Assembly (NCBI GenBank): GCA_905176665.1 | Contig: CAJINA010000188.1 | Location: forward strand, 1 to 64,000 | Source: Olavius algarvensis Delta 4 endosymbiont | GTDB taxonomy: Bacteria; Desulfobacterota; Desulfobacteria; Desulfobacterales; CAJINA01 | DNA length: 64,000 bases | Direction: 5' to 3' | Shown here: positions 25,751-34,598 of the stretch, in pieces | How the letters are laid out: every line of letters starts with the position of its first letter | Numbering within the stretch: position 1 is the first letter of the stretch | Made by a program: the position numbers and the translations under genes | Notes under the pieces: generated by a model | What the model saw: the letters and a program-made list of their open reading frames with translations, nothing else | Told to the model about the DNA's origin: nothing | Database searches by the model: none

Positions 25751-26121
25751 TGCATGCCTCCCAATAGGTCTTATCCAGCCAAAACACGATCTGCAATAAG
25801 GGCGCCTACTTGCCAATATGACAAAGCCGCTGAAACTGCATGTACGTATAACATATCTGAACTATAGCCTTTTGCCAAGGGTCCCGGTTTTTAATGATTC
25901 ACATCCGTAATAATACGTTGCGGGTATTATTCAGAATATTTGAATTGAGATTCAGAGAACGCTGCCGATGGGATTGACTTGGTAGCGGTGGCTATGGTGA
26001 TAGGATATCTGGGCCTGGCCCAATCCGTAGAATTCACGCTGGGCGGCCAGTACAGCTCACCACCTCGAGCTACTAACTTGGGGGGGGCCTGGCATTATTA
26101 CTTAATGAGTATGTTCGGGAG
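25751..26121. other. Intergenic region
   Basis: About 370 bp between the DUF4124-like gene and gltS. It holds a short hairpin AATAATAC-GTTGCGG-GTATTATT (25909-25931). An open frame on the plus strand (from 25979) runs into antisense of gltS and has no ribosome site, so it is not called. Confidence 0.4.
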
Positions 26122-27486
26122 CTATGCCTTTTTCATCTGCGTGAATCCGAGCAGCTTCAGCAACAGGAGACAAACAGAAAGGATAGCGGCAAAGACCAGC
26201 ACGGTTAAACCCACGCTCCACCCCCACCACAGGGGGGCGTTGACCAGTACGGTACAGCCGCCCACGATGGGCAGAACAAAGATGTTCATCACCGCAATTT
26301 CAAAGGCCACCGGCGTTTTGAATTCAGGATCGACAATACGCAGAAGCAGGAGACCGCAGGACACGGTTCCGGTGACTGTTCCGAAGATGGCGGCCGACCG
26401 CTCCAGACCAAAGGCTTCGAGTCGTTTACCAAAATAAATCACGATCAGGGTCGTGATGATACCGTTGGCTATGGCGATAACGCTGATGGGCAGGATGTAG
26501 TCCCAGACGATCTTCATCTGGATGGCCGCCACGGTGGCTACGATGAGATAGTCGACGGACCAACCGGTAATCCGGCGCTGAATGCCCGGGTCGACGAGAT
26601 GAACGATACCGACGGCCTTCATCAGGCCCTTCAGGATATAGGCTGTTCCCAGACCGAAAAAGAAGAAGAAACCCCAGAGGATGGTCGCCACATCAGACGG
26701 CACCACTGATCCCAGGAGCCTGACAATCGCCCAGGTAATGCCGTAGACAATCCCCACCAGGGCTGCCTGGAAGGCCAGGGTTTCCGCATTGCCCGTATGG
26801 ATGGTCAGGCGGCCGGCGGTTTCGCTATCCCTGCTTTTCGGCAACAGGCCCACGAGAAAATCCCGGGAAAGCTCTCCGGAACCAAAAGTGGCCCAGCCTT
26901 TGCGTATGCCGTAATTCACCAGGGGCACACCCACGAAAAATGCGAAAAAATACCCCACGGCGGCAAAGGTCAGCCCGATGGTGGCTGCATTGGTAAAGCC
27001 CACCCCCTCCCAGGCCTTGCCGATGGACAGCGCCTGGCCGGGGCCTTCATTGAAACCCGATGGCACCAGGAATCCAAAGGTTGGAAACAGTTCCAGACCG
27101 GCAAAACCGAAGGCAATCACCAAGAGTCCGCCGATCACGGCCTGGCTGGGGAAGGTCAGACCCTGAATGAGCGCCATCCAGGTGGGGCCTTTGAGCATCT
27201 GTTTCTTGGAAACCGGATGGGCGGCATCTTCACCGTCCCGGGTCAGCCCTACGGATATGAAGGAGATGTTAAAAAAATGGTAGGCAAAGGTCTCAATGGT
27301 GCCGGCGGTGATATCCAGCAAACCGGTATGCATCAGGACCAGACCAAACACCCCGCCGATCAGGCAACTGGGGAAAAGAAATCGCTGCAAAAACCCGACT
27401 TTGGCCCGCAGCAATACACCGAGCAGTAGGAGACCGGAAAGAAACGCAAACACCAACATGCCGTCGAAAGGGAAGGGGCTGTTCAT
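26122..27486 (-). CDS. gltS: Sodium/glutamate symporter
   Basis: 454 residues with about 11 hydrophobic helices, and the GltS-like signature of two inverted halves (LFPSCLIGGVFGLVL near residue 38; SCGLLLLRIVDPEFKTP near residue 375). It imports glutamate with Na+ across the inner membrane. ATG 27486 follows GGAGAATAGT; a TTG at 27507 would add seven residues. The gene just upstream encodes a PLP decarboxylase, so the pair may take up and decarboxylate an acidic amino acid. Confidence 0.88.
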   Translation of the reverse strand: MNSPFPFDGMLVFAFLSGLLLLGVLLRAKVGFLQRFLFPSCLIGGVFGLVLMHTGLLDITAGTIETFAYHFFNISFISVGLTRDGEDAAHPVSKKQMLKGPTWMALIQGLTFPSQAVIGGLLVIAFGFAGLELFPTFGFLVPSGFNEGPGQALSIGKAWEGVGFTNAATIGLTFAAVGYFFAFFVGVPLVNYGIRKGWATFGSGELSRDFLVGLLPKSRDSETAGRLTIHTGNAETLAFQAALVGIVYGITWAIVRLLGSVVPSDVATILWGFFFFFGLGTAYILKGLMKAVGIVHLVDPGIQRRITGWSVDYLIVATVAAIQMKIVWDYILPISVIAIANGIITTLIVIYFGKRLEAFGLERSAAIFGTVTGTVSCGLLLLRIVDPEFKTPVAFEIAVMNIFVLPIVGGCTVLVNAPLWWGWSVGLTVLVFAAILSVCLLLLKLLGFTQMKKA

Positions 27487-27675
27487 ACTATTCTCCACTG
27501 GTAGCAATACGAGATAGCGAAACCATCAGGAACTTACCAATATTATCTACATTCATTTTTGCAAAGGTTCCATGGATTCGGGCGGCCAAGAAGTCAAGTG
27601 TCGTTCTTACGGGTTTTCAGCATTTCACATGAACCCTCGACCCCTTGAACCCTTGAAACCAGATTGTTAAGCTCT

Positions 27676-29112
27676 TCACTGCACAAACAAGTCATTCACA
27701 AAGCTGGTCAGAATTTTTTCCCGGGCCTTGGGCGGCAGGGCATCGAGCACCCCGTTGATATCGGCCATCCGGTCGGGGAGTCCACCCGCGTCGATACCCG
27801 CCATGGCCAAAAGACCCTTGATATCCTCGTCCGAAACATTCTCCAGGTCGATCTGCTCCAAGGCCCCGCGGACCATTTTTACCAGATCTCCCTCCGGCAG
27901 GGTTGCGGCAATCCGGACACACTCTTCCAAATCCTTGAGGAGGTCTTCTTCCCAGCCAACATTGCTGGCATTGATGGACAGGTGGATGTGCGCCGGGGAA
28001 TTATCAAAGGACAGGGCCGGCTGAATGTACCACCCAAGGGCATTCATTTCATCGATGATATGGAAAACATTGACCGTGTCGGACGTATACGCCACCAGGC
28101 TCATCTGCGGTTGCGCCAGCAGCCGAATGCCGTCGATTGCTTCGATACCGGCCGCGATTTTCTTTACGGCCGCCAGTTTCCGGCGAGCGATTTCCAGGTA
28201 CCCCTCGTCGCCCAGGTAGTTCAATACAGCCCACGCGGCTGCCATGGGGCCTCCGGATTTGCTGCTCTGGACAGCATTGTTGATAATCGTATAACCGATC
28301 CAACTGGAACATGCAAATATCTGGTGCCGCCGCAGATCCTTATGGCGATAGAGCACCAGGGAGGCCCCCTTGGGTGAATAGGCATACTTGTGCAGGTCCA
28401 TGGAGATCGAAGACACCCCGGGTACGCTGAAATCAAAATCGGGCACCGGTTCACCCAGCCGTTTGAAGTAAGGCAGCAGAAAGCCTCCCATGCAGGCGTC
28501 GGTGTGCAGCCACACATCCTTTTCAAGGGCGAGATCGCCAAGCTCCGCAATGGGATCAATCACTCCCTGGGCATAGGAGGGGGCCGAGCCGACCATCATG
28601 ATGGTGTTGGCGGTTATCGCCTGACGGACATCGTCGGCACGCACTTTGAAGCTCTGCGGGTCCACGGCAACCGGCACAACTTTAATATCCAGATAGTGGG
28701 CCGCCTTATGGAAAGCCGCGTGGGCGGTTGTCGGCAGAATCATTTCGGGGCAGGTAACGTCCGGCCGTTTTTCTCGGTGGTAGTCCCGGGCGGCCTTCAC
28801 AGCCAAAATGATGCTTTCCGTCCCGCCGCTGGAAAAATTGCCGACCACATGCTCATCCCCGCGCAGGTGCCGGGCGCCGAAAGCGGCCAGTTCTCTTTCC
28901 AACCGCTACAGACTCTGGAAGACGGTGAAATCCAGGCCGTTTTCCGACAGAAAGGCGTTGTAAGCCTTTTTGCCCACGGCCATCACAGCCTTACCGGGGT
29001 CGAACACATACCCGAATGCCCGCCCTTCCTGCCACTTCAGATCATCTTTACGAAAGGCTTCCAACTGGGCGAATACGTCTCGTTCGTTCATTCCTTTTTC
29101 TGAAATTTTCAT
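27676..29112 (-). pseudogene. PLP-dependent decarboxylase (sphingosine-1-phosphate-lyase-like) with an in-frame TAG
   Basis: The same frame runs from ATG 29112 to the stop at 27676 (478 codons), broken only by TAG at 28908-28906, between FTVFQSL and RLERELAAF. On both sides the protein matches the family: SSGGTESIILAVKAARD, a DACMGG segment and the PLP lysine in DLHKYAYSPKG. Family members decarboxylate acidic amino acids or cleave sphingoid phosphates. The single amber codon could be a recent C-to-T change in a CAG codon, a sequencing error or read-through. Many genes here end in TAG, so general suppression is unlikely. AGGTG precedes ATG 29112. Confidence 0.7.
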
Positions 29113-29140
29113 TATCGGCACCTAATCTGTAAGTTTTAAA

Positions 29141-29887
29141 TTAATACACTTCCATCATTGTTTTGGTGAATAAAAGTCCCGCCAGCAACATCAGATACAA
29201 CATTACCCTTTTGCGAAAAACGTTCTGATCGGTCTGGATAAAGGACCGTTTGCCGACTACCAGGCTGACCCCCATCGGAATCAGGGCGGTCAGAAACAGG
29301 CGCACGCTTTCCATGGTGATAAGCCCCATCCCGGCAAAGGTTCCTATCGCGACTATTTCCGTCCCCAGGAAAAAAGCAATTAAAGAAGCGCGTGATATGT
29401 CGACGCCCCCGGGCGAGGAAAAGAAAAACAGAACCACCGGTGGGCCTCCCAGGGCGGTACTTCCATTGAACAAGCCGGACACCAGCCCGGTTGCCACGGT
29501 ACCGCCTTTACCCATGGCCCGCCTGGGTCGAAATCCGGACCGTAAAAGTCCCGCCAGGATGACGACGATGCCGGCAATAACGATCTTTAAAACGTTTTCA
29601 GGTAAAATGCCCAGCAGCCAGCCCCCTGCCGGCGTCCCCAGGATTACCCCAATCGAAAGCCACCCGAGAGACTTCCAGGCCACCTTGCGCCAGTTGCCCA
29701 CGATGAGATAGGCACTGGCGACAACCTCGAGCAGCAGGACACCGGGTACGATGATTGCCGGCGGAAAAAGCAATGAAAGCCCCGCTACGGTGATCATGGA
29801 GAACCCGAACCCGCCATAGCCCCGTACATAGCCGGCCAACATGATTACAGCGGCAAAAAAGACGAACTCCAACGGGGTATGCGGCAT
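29141..29887 (-). CDS. TauE/SafE-family permease
   Basis: 248 residues with about eight hydrophobic helices and the family-like segments GYGGFGFSMITVAG near the N-terminus and FNGSTALGGPPVVLFFFS in the middle. The family exports small anions such as sulfite, sulfoacetate or taurine-related compounds across the inner membrane. It is divergent from a TetR regulator that probably controls it, and sits about 28 bp upstream of the PLP decarboxylase gene in the same direction. Confidence 0.88.
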   Translation of the reverse strand: MPHTPLEFVFFAAVIMLAGYVRGYGGFGFSMITVAGLSLLFPPAIIVPGVLLLEVVASAYLIVGNWRKVAWKSLGWLSIGVILGTPAGGWLLGILPENVLKIVIAGIVVILAGLLRSGFRPRRAMGKGGTVATGLVSGLFNGSTALGGPPVVLFFFSSPGGVDISRASLIAFFLGTEIVAIGTFAGMGLITMESVRLFLTALIPMGVSLVVGKRSFIQTDQNVFRKRVMLYLMLLAGLLFTKTMMEVY

Positions 29888-29895
29888 ATTATCCC

Positions 29896-29924
29896 TTGAC
29901 TGTCATCCGTGACACAGGTAGACT
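29896..29924 (+). promoter_or_regulatory. Candidate promoter and operator of the TetR gene
   Basis: TTGACT (29896-29901) and TAGACT (29919-29924) are 17 bp apart. The palindrome TGTCA-TCCG-TGACA (29901-29914) sits between them, as expected for an autoregulated divergent promoter shared with the TauE/SafE gene. Confidence 0.35.
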
Positions 29925-30006
29925 TCATTGTAGTGATTCATGTTTCGTGACTGTGAAATATCATTCGCTCATATGCATTGTCAACCAAATTCGCGGACCT
30001 GAGAAA

Positions 30007-30660
30007 ATGAGTACCAACGATCGAAAAGCCTGGGAACGGGCGCAGCGGGAACAACGCATCATAGATATTGCCCTGAAGGTATTCGTAGAGCAAGGCTATG
30101 ACCGGACGGGCATACCAGCCATTGCCGATGCGGCTGGATATAATAAGCGCACCATTTATTTATATTTCAAGAATAAGAAAGAGATTTTCCTGGCAGTGGT
30201 GCTGCGTTGCATGCAGCTTTTGAAGGAGAGTCTCGAGACCGCGGCTGAACTGGTCCCGGGTGACCGGGCGGGAATGAAGGAGTTTGCCTGGGCTTTCTTT
30301 TGTTTTTCCGAGGATTACCCGGAATACATGGATCTGATCATGATCTACGAGTCCCGGTACTTTGTCTACCATGACGCCGATAGGCCGGAGGACTATGGGC
30401 AGAGACATGCGGCCTGTCAGGCGGTTTCCGATGAGATTGCCGAAATGGCGGCCGCAGCCATTAAAAAGGCCATCGCCAGCGGCTCGTTTGTAACCAATCT
30501 CAAACCGCGCCAGCTCATGCTGCTGCTCTGGGGGCAAATATTCGGGGTTATCCAGATCCTGCGCATCCGTGAAAAACATTTCGAAGATGCTTTTGGGCTT
30601 GGTCGCGACGACCTGTTCAACCAATTTGTCAAGATGGTAGAAAATGCCCTTTCCAAGTAG
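30007..30660 (+). CDS. TetR-family transcriptional regulator
   Basis: 217 residues. The N-terminal helix-turn-helix (about 15-60) reads IIDIALKVFVEQGYDRTGIP then AAGYNKRTIYLYFKNKKEIF, typical of TetR. The C-terminal ligand domain is helical. ATG 30007 places the HTH at the usual distance from the start; the frame is open back to 29896 but without the family's sequence. It is divergent from the TauE/SafE permease gene, its likely target. Confidence 0.9.
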   Translation: MSTNDRKAWERAQREQRIIDIALKVFVEQGYDRTGIPAIADAAGYNKRTIYLYFKNKKEIFLAVVLRCMQLLKESLETAAELVPGDRAGMKEFAWAFFCFSEDYPEYMDLIMIYESRYFVYHDADRPEDYGQRHAACQAVSDEIAEMAAAAIKKAIASGSFVTNLKPRQLMLLLWGQIFGVIQILRIREKHFEDAFGLGRDDLFNQFVKMVENALSK

Positions 30661-30673
30661 TACGGGTTTTCAA

Positions 30674-30720
30674 TAGACAAACGGCAGCCTTGCGGTTAAA
30701 CCCAGGCTGCCGCTTGTCTA
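30674..30720. terminator. Bidirectional hairpin between convergent genes
   Basis: TAGACAAACGGCAGCCT and AGGCTGCCGCTTGTCTA form a 17-bp stem with one mismatch and a 13-base loop. It lies 13 bp after the TetR stop and 4 bp beyond the stop of the opposing small gene. There is no strong T run. Confidence 0.5.
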
Positions 30721-30724
30721 TAAG

Positions 30725-30919
30725 TTAACGGTTCTCGCTTTTTACCTCATCCTGTTGTTGCGGCTTTCCAGGCCGGGAACCTATGCCGGAGCCTTGATTA
30801 CGACCACGGCCTTGGCCGCGTCCGAAGCCTTGACGCTCCGGGTCACGGCGGCAGAATCCCGGATTCCGCCCGACTCCCGGGCCTTTACCCAGCGGGCCGG
30901 TTCCATCTTTCTGCGGCAT
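30725..30919 (-). CDS. Small glycine/arginine-rich DUF5320-like protein
   Basis: 64 residues. The opening MPQKDGTGPLGKGPGVGRN is characteristic of short proteins found beside NifX/NifB-type and Mrp/MinD-type genes in anaerobes. The rest is rich in Gly, Arg and Gln and is probably unstructured. A strong AAGGAGGTGAGT ribosome site precedes ATG 30919. It is the last gene, 110 bp downstream, of the ORP-like cluster. Confidence 0.8.
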   Translation of the reverse strand: MPQKDGTGPLGKGPGVGRNPGFCRRDPERQGFGRGQGRGRNQGSGIGSRPGKPQQQDEVKSENR

Positions 30920-31028
30920 ATGACTCACCTCCTTGTTAGTTTGATCGTCACAGCCCATCAGACGGTCTGTGGATTTCTATTGCACCGAAAAAGGGTGCAG
31001 CAGATACAGACAATAGGCAATGATGGCC

Positions 31029-31373
31029 CTATTGGTAGTCGTGGGTGCCGGCCACCACCTTCGTCCCTGTCTTTGCCTCCAGCAGGGCCATCATCTGTTC
31101 AGGACTGGTGTAAGGACAATCCGGCTTGGCGTTGGCCAGGCAGGAACTCAAATAGATTACATCCGGCTTTATCTGCGACAGCTTGGCCGCCATCCCGACA
31201 TTGGGAACAACCGTCCTGCCCGGACATTCGCATTTGATAAAGGCCGTAACAGCCGACGGCGCTTCAAACTGCCCTTCCCCGCCGGCGGCTGCTTTTAAAC
31301 AGCGCCATTCACCCGGGCAGCCGTACCCGCTATCCATGTAGGCCCCACAACCAATGATTGCAACTTTTTGCAT
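31029..31373 (-). CDS. CGGC-domain-like cysteine-rich protein
   Basis: 114 residues with nine cysteines, in IIGCGAYMDSGYGCPGEWRC, KCECPGRT, YLSSCLANAKPDCPYTS. This pattern resembles CGGC-domain proteins, which probably bind metal or an Fe-S cluster. AAAGGAGG precedes ATG 31373. It follows two NifX-like genes with a 16-bp gap, so it belongs to the ORP-like operon and may handle metal or Fe-S for it. Confidence 0.75.
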   Translation of the reverse strand: MQKVAIIGCGAYMDSGYGCPGEWRCLKAAAGGEGQFEAPSAVTAFIKCECPGRTVVPNVGMAAKLSQIKPDVIYLSSCLANAKPDCPYTSPEQMMALLEAKTGTKVVAGTHDYQ

Positions 31374-31389
31374 GTAGCCTCCTTTTACT

Positions 31390-31749
31390 CTACCAGTGCC
31401 CATCCACATTGGCGTCGTCCAGATATCGGCACCGGCCTGCTGTGTATTCCTTAATCGTTTCTCGCACCGTACCCCGGGCATCGTTGGATACTTTGATTTT
31501 GGCAGCTTCCAGGGTCCGGAACGCATTCGGCCCGCAGTAGCCTGTAATCAAAACCCCGACACCGCAGCCGCTGACCATTACAGCGGTATTAATACCGGCC
31601 CCCTTGAATGCATTGAGATTCTCGCTATTGTCCAGGACGTCATATTCAAGCGTATCCGGATTCACGATCAGGACATGGGGTGCCCGGCCGAAACGTTTAT
31701 CCACCGCTGCATCGAGATTGGTCCCTCGAGATGTTATCGCCAATTTCAT
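31390..31749 (-). CDS. NifX/NifB-type dinitrogenase-cofactor-like protein (1)
   Basis: 119 residues, a single NifX-like domain starting MKLAITSRGTNLDAAVDKRF and containing GAGINTAVMVSGCGVGVLIT. Such proteins carry Mo-Fe-S or related metal clusters; in Desulfovibrio the orange protein ORP belongs to this family. ATG 31749 follows AAGGG. It lies between a second NifX-like gene and the CGGC-like gene, all in one direction. Confidence 0.88.
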   Translation of the reverse strand: MKLAITSRGTNLDAAVDKRFGRAPHVLIVNPDTLEYDVLDNSENLNAFKGAGINTAVMVSGCGVGVLITGYCGPNAFRTLEAAKIKVSNDARGTVRETIKEYTAGRCRYLDDANVDGHW

Positions 31750-31768
31750 TGCCCTTACTCCTGTCTTT

Positions 31769-32152
31769 TCAGTGACCGCTTCCACCACCGCACACCTGAT
31801 CCTCCCCGATAATCGGCAGAGCGCCGGCAATGAGGTCTTCAACCACCGGCCTGATGTCGGCACGCTCCGCATCGTGGTAAACATCGACCCCGACCTGCCG
31901 GAACCCCATCAACGGCCGCATCCCAATACCGCCGACGATCAGGGCATTGACGTCGTTATTGGCCAGCAGGTTTACCGGCACCATACAACCACCCTGCAAA
32001 TGTTCTTTGTTGGGCAGGGTGGAAACCGCTTTAATTTGTCCGCCTTCAACGTCCACCAGGGTAAATACATCGCAGTGTCCAAAATGGCCTGACCGAACAC
32101 CTTCCAAGCCACCATTTTCAACCGAGGGAACCGCTATTCTGCCGTTTTCCAT
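31769..32152 (-). CDS. NifX/NifB-type dinitrogenase-cofactor-like protein (2)
   Basis: 127 residues. NifX-like fold with RIAVPSVENGGLEGVRSGHF at the start, LQGGCMVPVNLLANNDVNAL in the middle and a His/Gly/Cys tail (CGGGSGH) that could bind metal. A GGAG site precedes the ATG. The pairing with the neighbouring NifX-like protein and two ferredoxin-MinD ATPases matches the ORP system of sulfate reducers. Confidence 0.88.
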   Translation of the reverse strand: MENGRIAVPSVENGGLEGVRSGHFGHCDVFTLVDVEGGQIKAVSTLPNKEHLQGGCMVPVNLLANNDVNALIVGGIGMRPLMGFRQVGVDVYHDAERADIRPVVEDLIAGALPIIGEDQVCGGGSGH

Positions 32153-32170
32153 TCATCTTCTCCTTTTTGA

Positions 32171-33034
32171 TTAACCTAAGTTTGTTTCGATCTTATACCA
32201 GATTTCTTCAATATTGCCGGCCGCTGGTGATTGGGGGCTGAATTCCATGATGGTCTGCCCCTGCACCATGGCCTCGATAAAGGCGGGCTCATGCGGAATC
32301 TTACCCACTACGGGCAAGCCGCTTTCTTCCGCATAGGCCTCAATTTGCTTGGCCATGTCACCATTGAGATCAGATTTATTGATACAAACCATCGCCGGAA
32401 CCTTGAAATGCGCGGCCAGTTGTACCACCCGCTTCAGGTCGTGCAACCCGGAAACGGTTGGCTCCGTTACAATAACCAGGCCGGCTGCCCCGCCCAGTGA
32501 AGCAATGACGGGGCAGCCGACCCCAGGAGGTCCGTCGGTAAGGATCAAATCCCGTCCCGTGATGGCAGCCAGGTTTTCTACCTCCTGGCGAACCAAGGTC
32601 ACCAGCTTGCCCGAGTTCTCTTCCGCTATCCCGAGACGGGCATGCACCAGCGGGCCAAAACGCGTATCCGCAATGAACCACTGACCACAGGTCTTGACGG
32701 GAAAGTCGATGGCATTCTCCGGGCAGAACCACACACAGACACCGCAGCCTTCACAGGCCACGGGATCCACCTTGAAAGAAGCATCAATCGCATCCCACCG
32801 GCAAAGGTCGCGGCAGGTACCGCACGCGCTGCACCTGTCCGGCTGGATAACGGCTTCGCACCCACCCTGGAAATCGTGACTTGCTCTATTTTTCGGCGTT
32901 AGAAGTAAATGCAGGTCGGCTGCATCCACATCTGCGTCACAGAAAGCGCAGTTCTTGGCCAGCGATGCAAACGCTGCCACAAGGCTTGTTTTTCCAGTGC
33001 CGCCCTTCCCGCTCACGATAACAAGTTCTCGCAT
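32171..33034 (-). CDS. MinD/Mrp-type ATPase with two [4Fe-4S] motifs (ORP-cluster type, 1)
   Basis: 287 residues. Deviant Walker A at the N-terminus (VSGKGGTGKTS), then an inserted ferredoxin-like domain (about 62-115) with two CxxCxxC-type cluster motifs (CSACGTCRDLC and CEGCGVCVWFC), and the ATPase core with LTDGPPGVGCPV. In Desulfovibrio two such ATPases occur with the orange protein and are linked to cell division or cluster assembly. It begins 3 bp after the next such gene. Confidence 0.92.
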   Translation of the reverse strand: MRELVIVSGKGGTGKTSLVAAFASLAKNCAFCDADVDAADLHLLLTPKNRASHDFQGGCEAVIQPDRCSACGTCRDLCRWDAIDASFKVDPVACEGCGVCVWFCPENAIDFPVKTCGQWFIADTRFGPLVHARLGIAEENSGKLVTLVRQEVENLAAITGRDLILTDGPPGVGCPVIASLGGAAGLVIVTEPTVSGLHDLKRVVQLAAHFKVPAMVCINKSDLNGDMAKQIEAYAEESGLPVVGKIPHEPAFIEAMVQGQTIMEFSPQSPAAGNIEEIWYKIETNLG

Positions 33035-33037
33035 AAC

Positions 33038-33907
33038 TTATTCTCTTTCGCCTTCCGAACCCGGAAACCGGCCGCTGGCAATACGATCGATTACAGCCGG
33101 CAGTGCCTTGAATTTTTCCACCCACTCCGGAAACGCCTCCACAATCAACTTCCCGCGTGAATAGGCCTTTGCTATCCGCCTATCAAAGGGAATCTCCATC
33201 AGGATGGGAATGTTTTCCCGTTTTGCGTAGGCAGCCGTATCCCCCGTGCCCAAATCCGCACGATTGATGATCAGGCCGCAGGGAATTCCGAGAAACCTCA
33301 CGGCCTCTAAAGCCAATTTCAGATCATGCAGACCAAACGGCGTCGGTTCGGAAACGAGCAATACGAAATCAGTCCCGCGCATGCTGGTGATCACCGGGCA
33401 GGATGTGCCCGGTGGGGCATCAATGATGGTCAGGCCGGCGAATTGTTTGCAGGATTTGACGGCCGCAATTAAAGGGGGGACCATTGCCTCGCCAATACGC
33501 AGACGGCCATGTCTAAACCGAATACCATTTAGCTGACCCTTTTCAATCACACCGATAGTCCGCTTTCCCCGGTTGATGGCATTTTCTGTACAGACCTCGA
33601 AACACCCCCCGCAACTGTGGCACAGTTCAGGAAACGTCAGTACCGCTTCCGGCAAAACAGCAATAGCCTTAAACTGGCATAACTCAGCGCACAAGCCGCA
33701 CCTGGTACAGCGGGAGCCATCCACTACCGGTATATCGATACTAATTTCATATGTTTCGGTGATTGTCGGGTTCAGAAATAGGTGGGCATTGGGTTCCTCC
33801 ACGTCACAATCCAGGAACCGGACTTCCCCGTCTACCGCTCGGGCCAAATTGGTCGCCACCGTGGTTTTACCTGTTCCGCCTTTTCCGCTGGCTATACTGA
33901 TGATCAT
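33038..33907 (-). CDS. MinD/Mrp-type ATPase with two [4Fe-4S] motifs (ORP-cluster type, 2)
   Basis: 289 residues, related to its downstream neighbour: ASGKGGTGKTTVATNLA (Walker A), DVEEPNAHLF, ferredoxin motifs CTRCGLCAELC and CHSCGGCFEVC, and IDAPPGTSCPVI. ATG 33907 gives the usual family start (MIISIASGKGG); another ATG lies four codons upstream. A promoter-like pair lies about 60 bp upstream. It is the first of the leftward ORP-like operon (33907-31029), which is closely spaced. Confidence 0.92.
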   Translation of the reverse strand: MIISIASGKGGTGKTTVATNLARAVDGEVRFLDCDVEEPNAHLFLNPTITETYEISIDIPVVDGSRCTRCGLCAELCQFKAIAVLPEAVLTFPELCHSCGGCFEVCTENAINRGKRTIGVIEKGQLNGIRFRHGRLRIGEAMVPPLIAAVKSCKQFAGLTIIDAPPGTSCPVITSMRGTDFVLLVSEPTPFGLHDLKLALEAVRFLGIPCGLIINRADLGTGDTAAYAKRENIPILMEIPFDRRIAKAYSRGKLIVEAFPEWVEKFKALPAVIDRIASGRFPGSEGERE

Positions 33908-33965
33908 TGCTTTTTCCATTTCGCAAACTGCAATCCAATACAAACCACATTTCGAGCTTATGCCC

Positions 33966-33995
33966 ATAATATGGTGGCTGAAAATCCTGTATCAA
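33966..33995 (-). promoter_or_regulatory. Candidate promoter of the ORP-like operon
   Basis: On the minus strand TTGATA (33995-33990) and TATTAT (33971-33966) are 18 bp apart, about 60 bp upstream of the first ATPase gene. No sigma-54 (-24/-12) motif was seen. Confidence 0.4.
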
Positions 33996-34024
33996 GCCTT
34001 TTTCGGTCTTTTGCTCATAATTTT

Positions 34025-34423
34025 TCAAGAGAGGGTTACAGGCGGTCCGCCCTGGAGCCTCAAGATGGATTCAAGTTTCTGCAGTAGTTCCCCGGCATGG
34101 TCCTGATCAGGATCCGGGGGAAGTTTGGCTATAATTCCTAGCCCCTCAGTCGCTTCGTGAAATTCGGTGTCCGCCATTGAACTTACAAGGGCACAGTTGA
34201 CAAGCGGGTAACGGGCAACCAGCCGGCGGGCAAATTCTAATCCAGTCATATCAGTGAGTTGCTCATCAGACAGGGCCAGATCCCAGGCTCCACGGGATAA
34301 TGCATCAAAAGCGGCAATACCGGAATCAGCCTGGCAGAGCAACACGCGCTTATCTTCTTGCAGGGCCGGCAACATTTTTGAAAATGTATCCCCGGCCGAA
34401 TCAACTAAAATCAATCTGTACAT
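34025..34423 (-). CDS. REC-only response-regulator-like protein
   Basis: 132 residues, one receiver domain: LILVDSAGD at the start, phospho-acceptor aspartate in LALSDEQLTDMTG and lysine in IIAKLPPDP. The acidic pair near the N-terminus is reduced (VDSAGD). No output domain. ATG 34423 is chosen because AGGAG lies six bases before it, whereas it directly abuts the ATG at 34429. It lies upstream of the ORP-like operon and is divergent from the scaffold gene, suggesting a signalling link. Confidence 0.8.
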   Translation of the reverse strand: MYRLILVDSAGDTFSKMLPALQEDKRVLLCQADSGIAAFDALSRGAWDLALSDEQLTDMTGLEFARRLVARYPLVNCALVSSMADTEFHEATEGLGIIAKLPPDPDQDHAGELLQKLESILRLQGGPPVTLS

Positions 34424-34488
34424 CCTCATCTCCTATCAGTTGTCTTAGTATATGGGTTGACAGCCTATTATTGTTGTTTATCTTTTAG

Positions 34489-34517
34489 AGTATATGCTCA
34501 TTATTGCCGAATTTCAA
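34489..34517 (-). promoter_or_regulatory. Sigma-70-type promoter of the REC-only gene
   Basis: TTGAAA (34517-34512) and TATACT (34494-34489), 17 bp apart on the minus strand. Its -35 box lies 4 bp from the -35 box of the opposing promoter, so the two may share a regulator. Confidence 0.55.
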
Positions 34518-34521
34518 CCCC

Positions 34522-34550
34522 TTGACAGAATTATTTATCGCTCATATTGT
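34522..34550 (+). promoter_or_regulatory. Sigma-70-type promoter of the IscU/NifU-like gene
   Basis: TTGACA (34522-34527) and TATTGT (34545-34550), 17 bp apart, about 50 bp before the start of the scaffold gene. Confidence 0.55.
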
Positions 34551-34598
34551 ATATTTTTCATTTTTACCCACTCCAAATCATTCAAAAAAGGACCGAAA

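Noticed and set aside
25979..26437. 152-codon plus-strand frame before gltS
   Set aside because: Most of it is antisense to gltS and it has no ribosome site.
33908..34024. Sigma-54 promoter expected for an ORP-type operon
   Set aside because: No TGGCAC-N5-TTGC motif was seen; a sigma-70-like pair is present instead.
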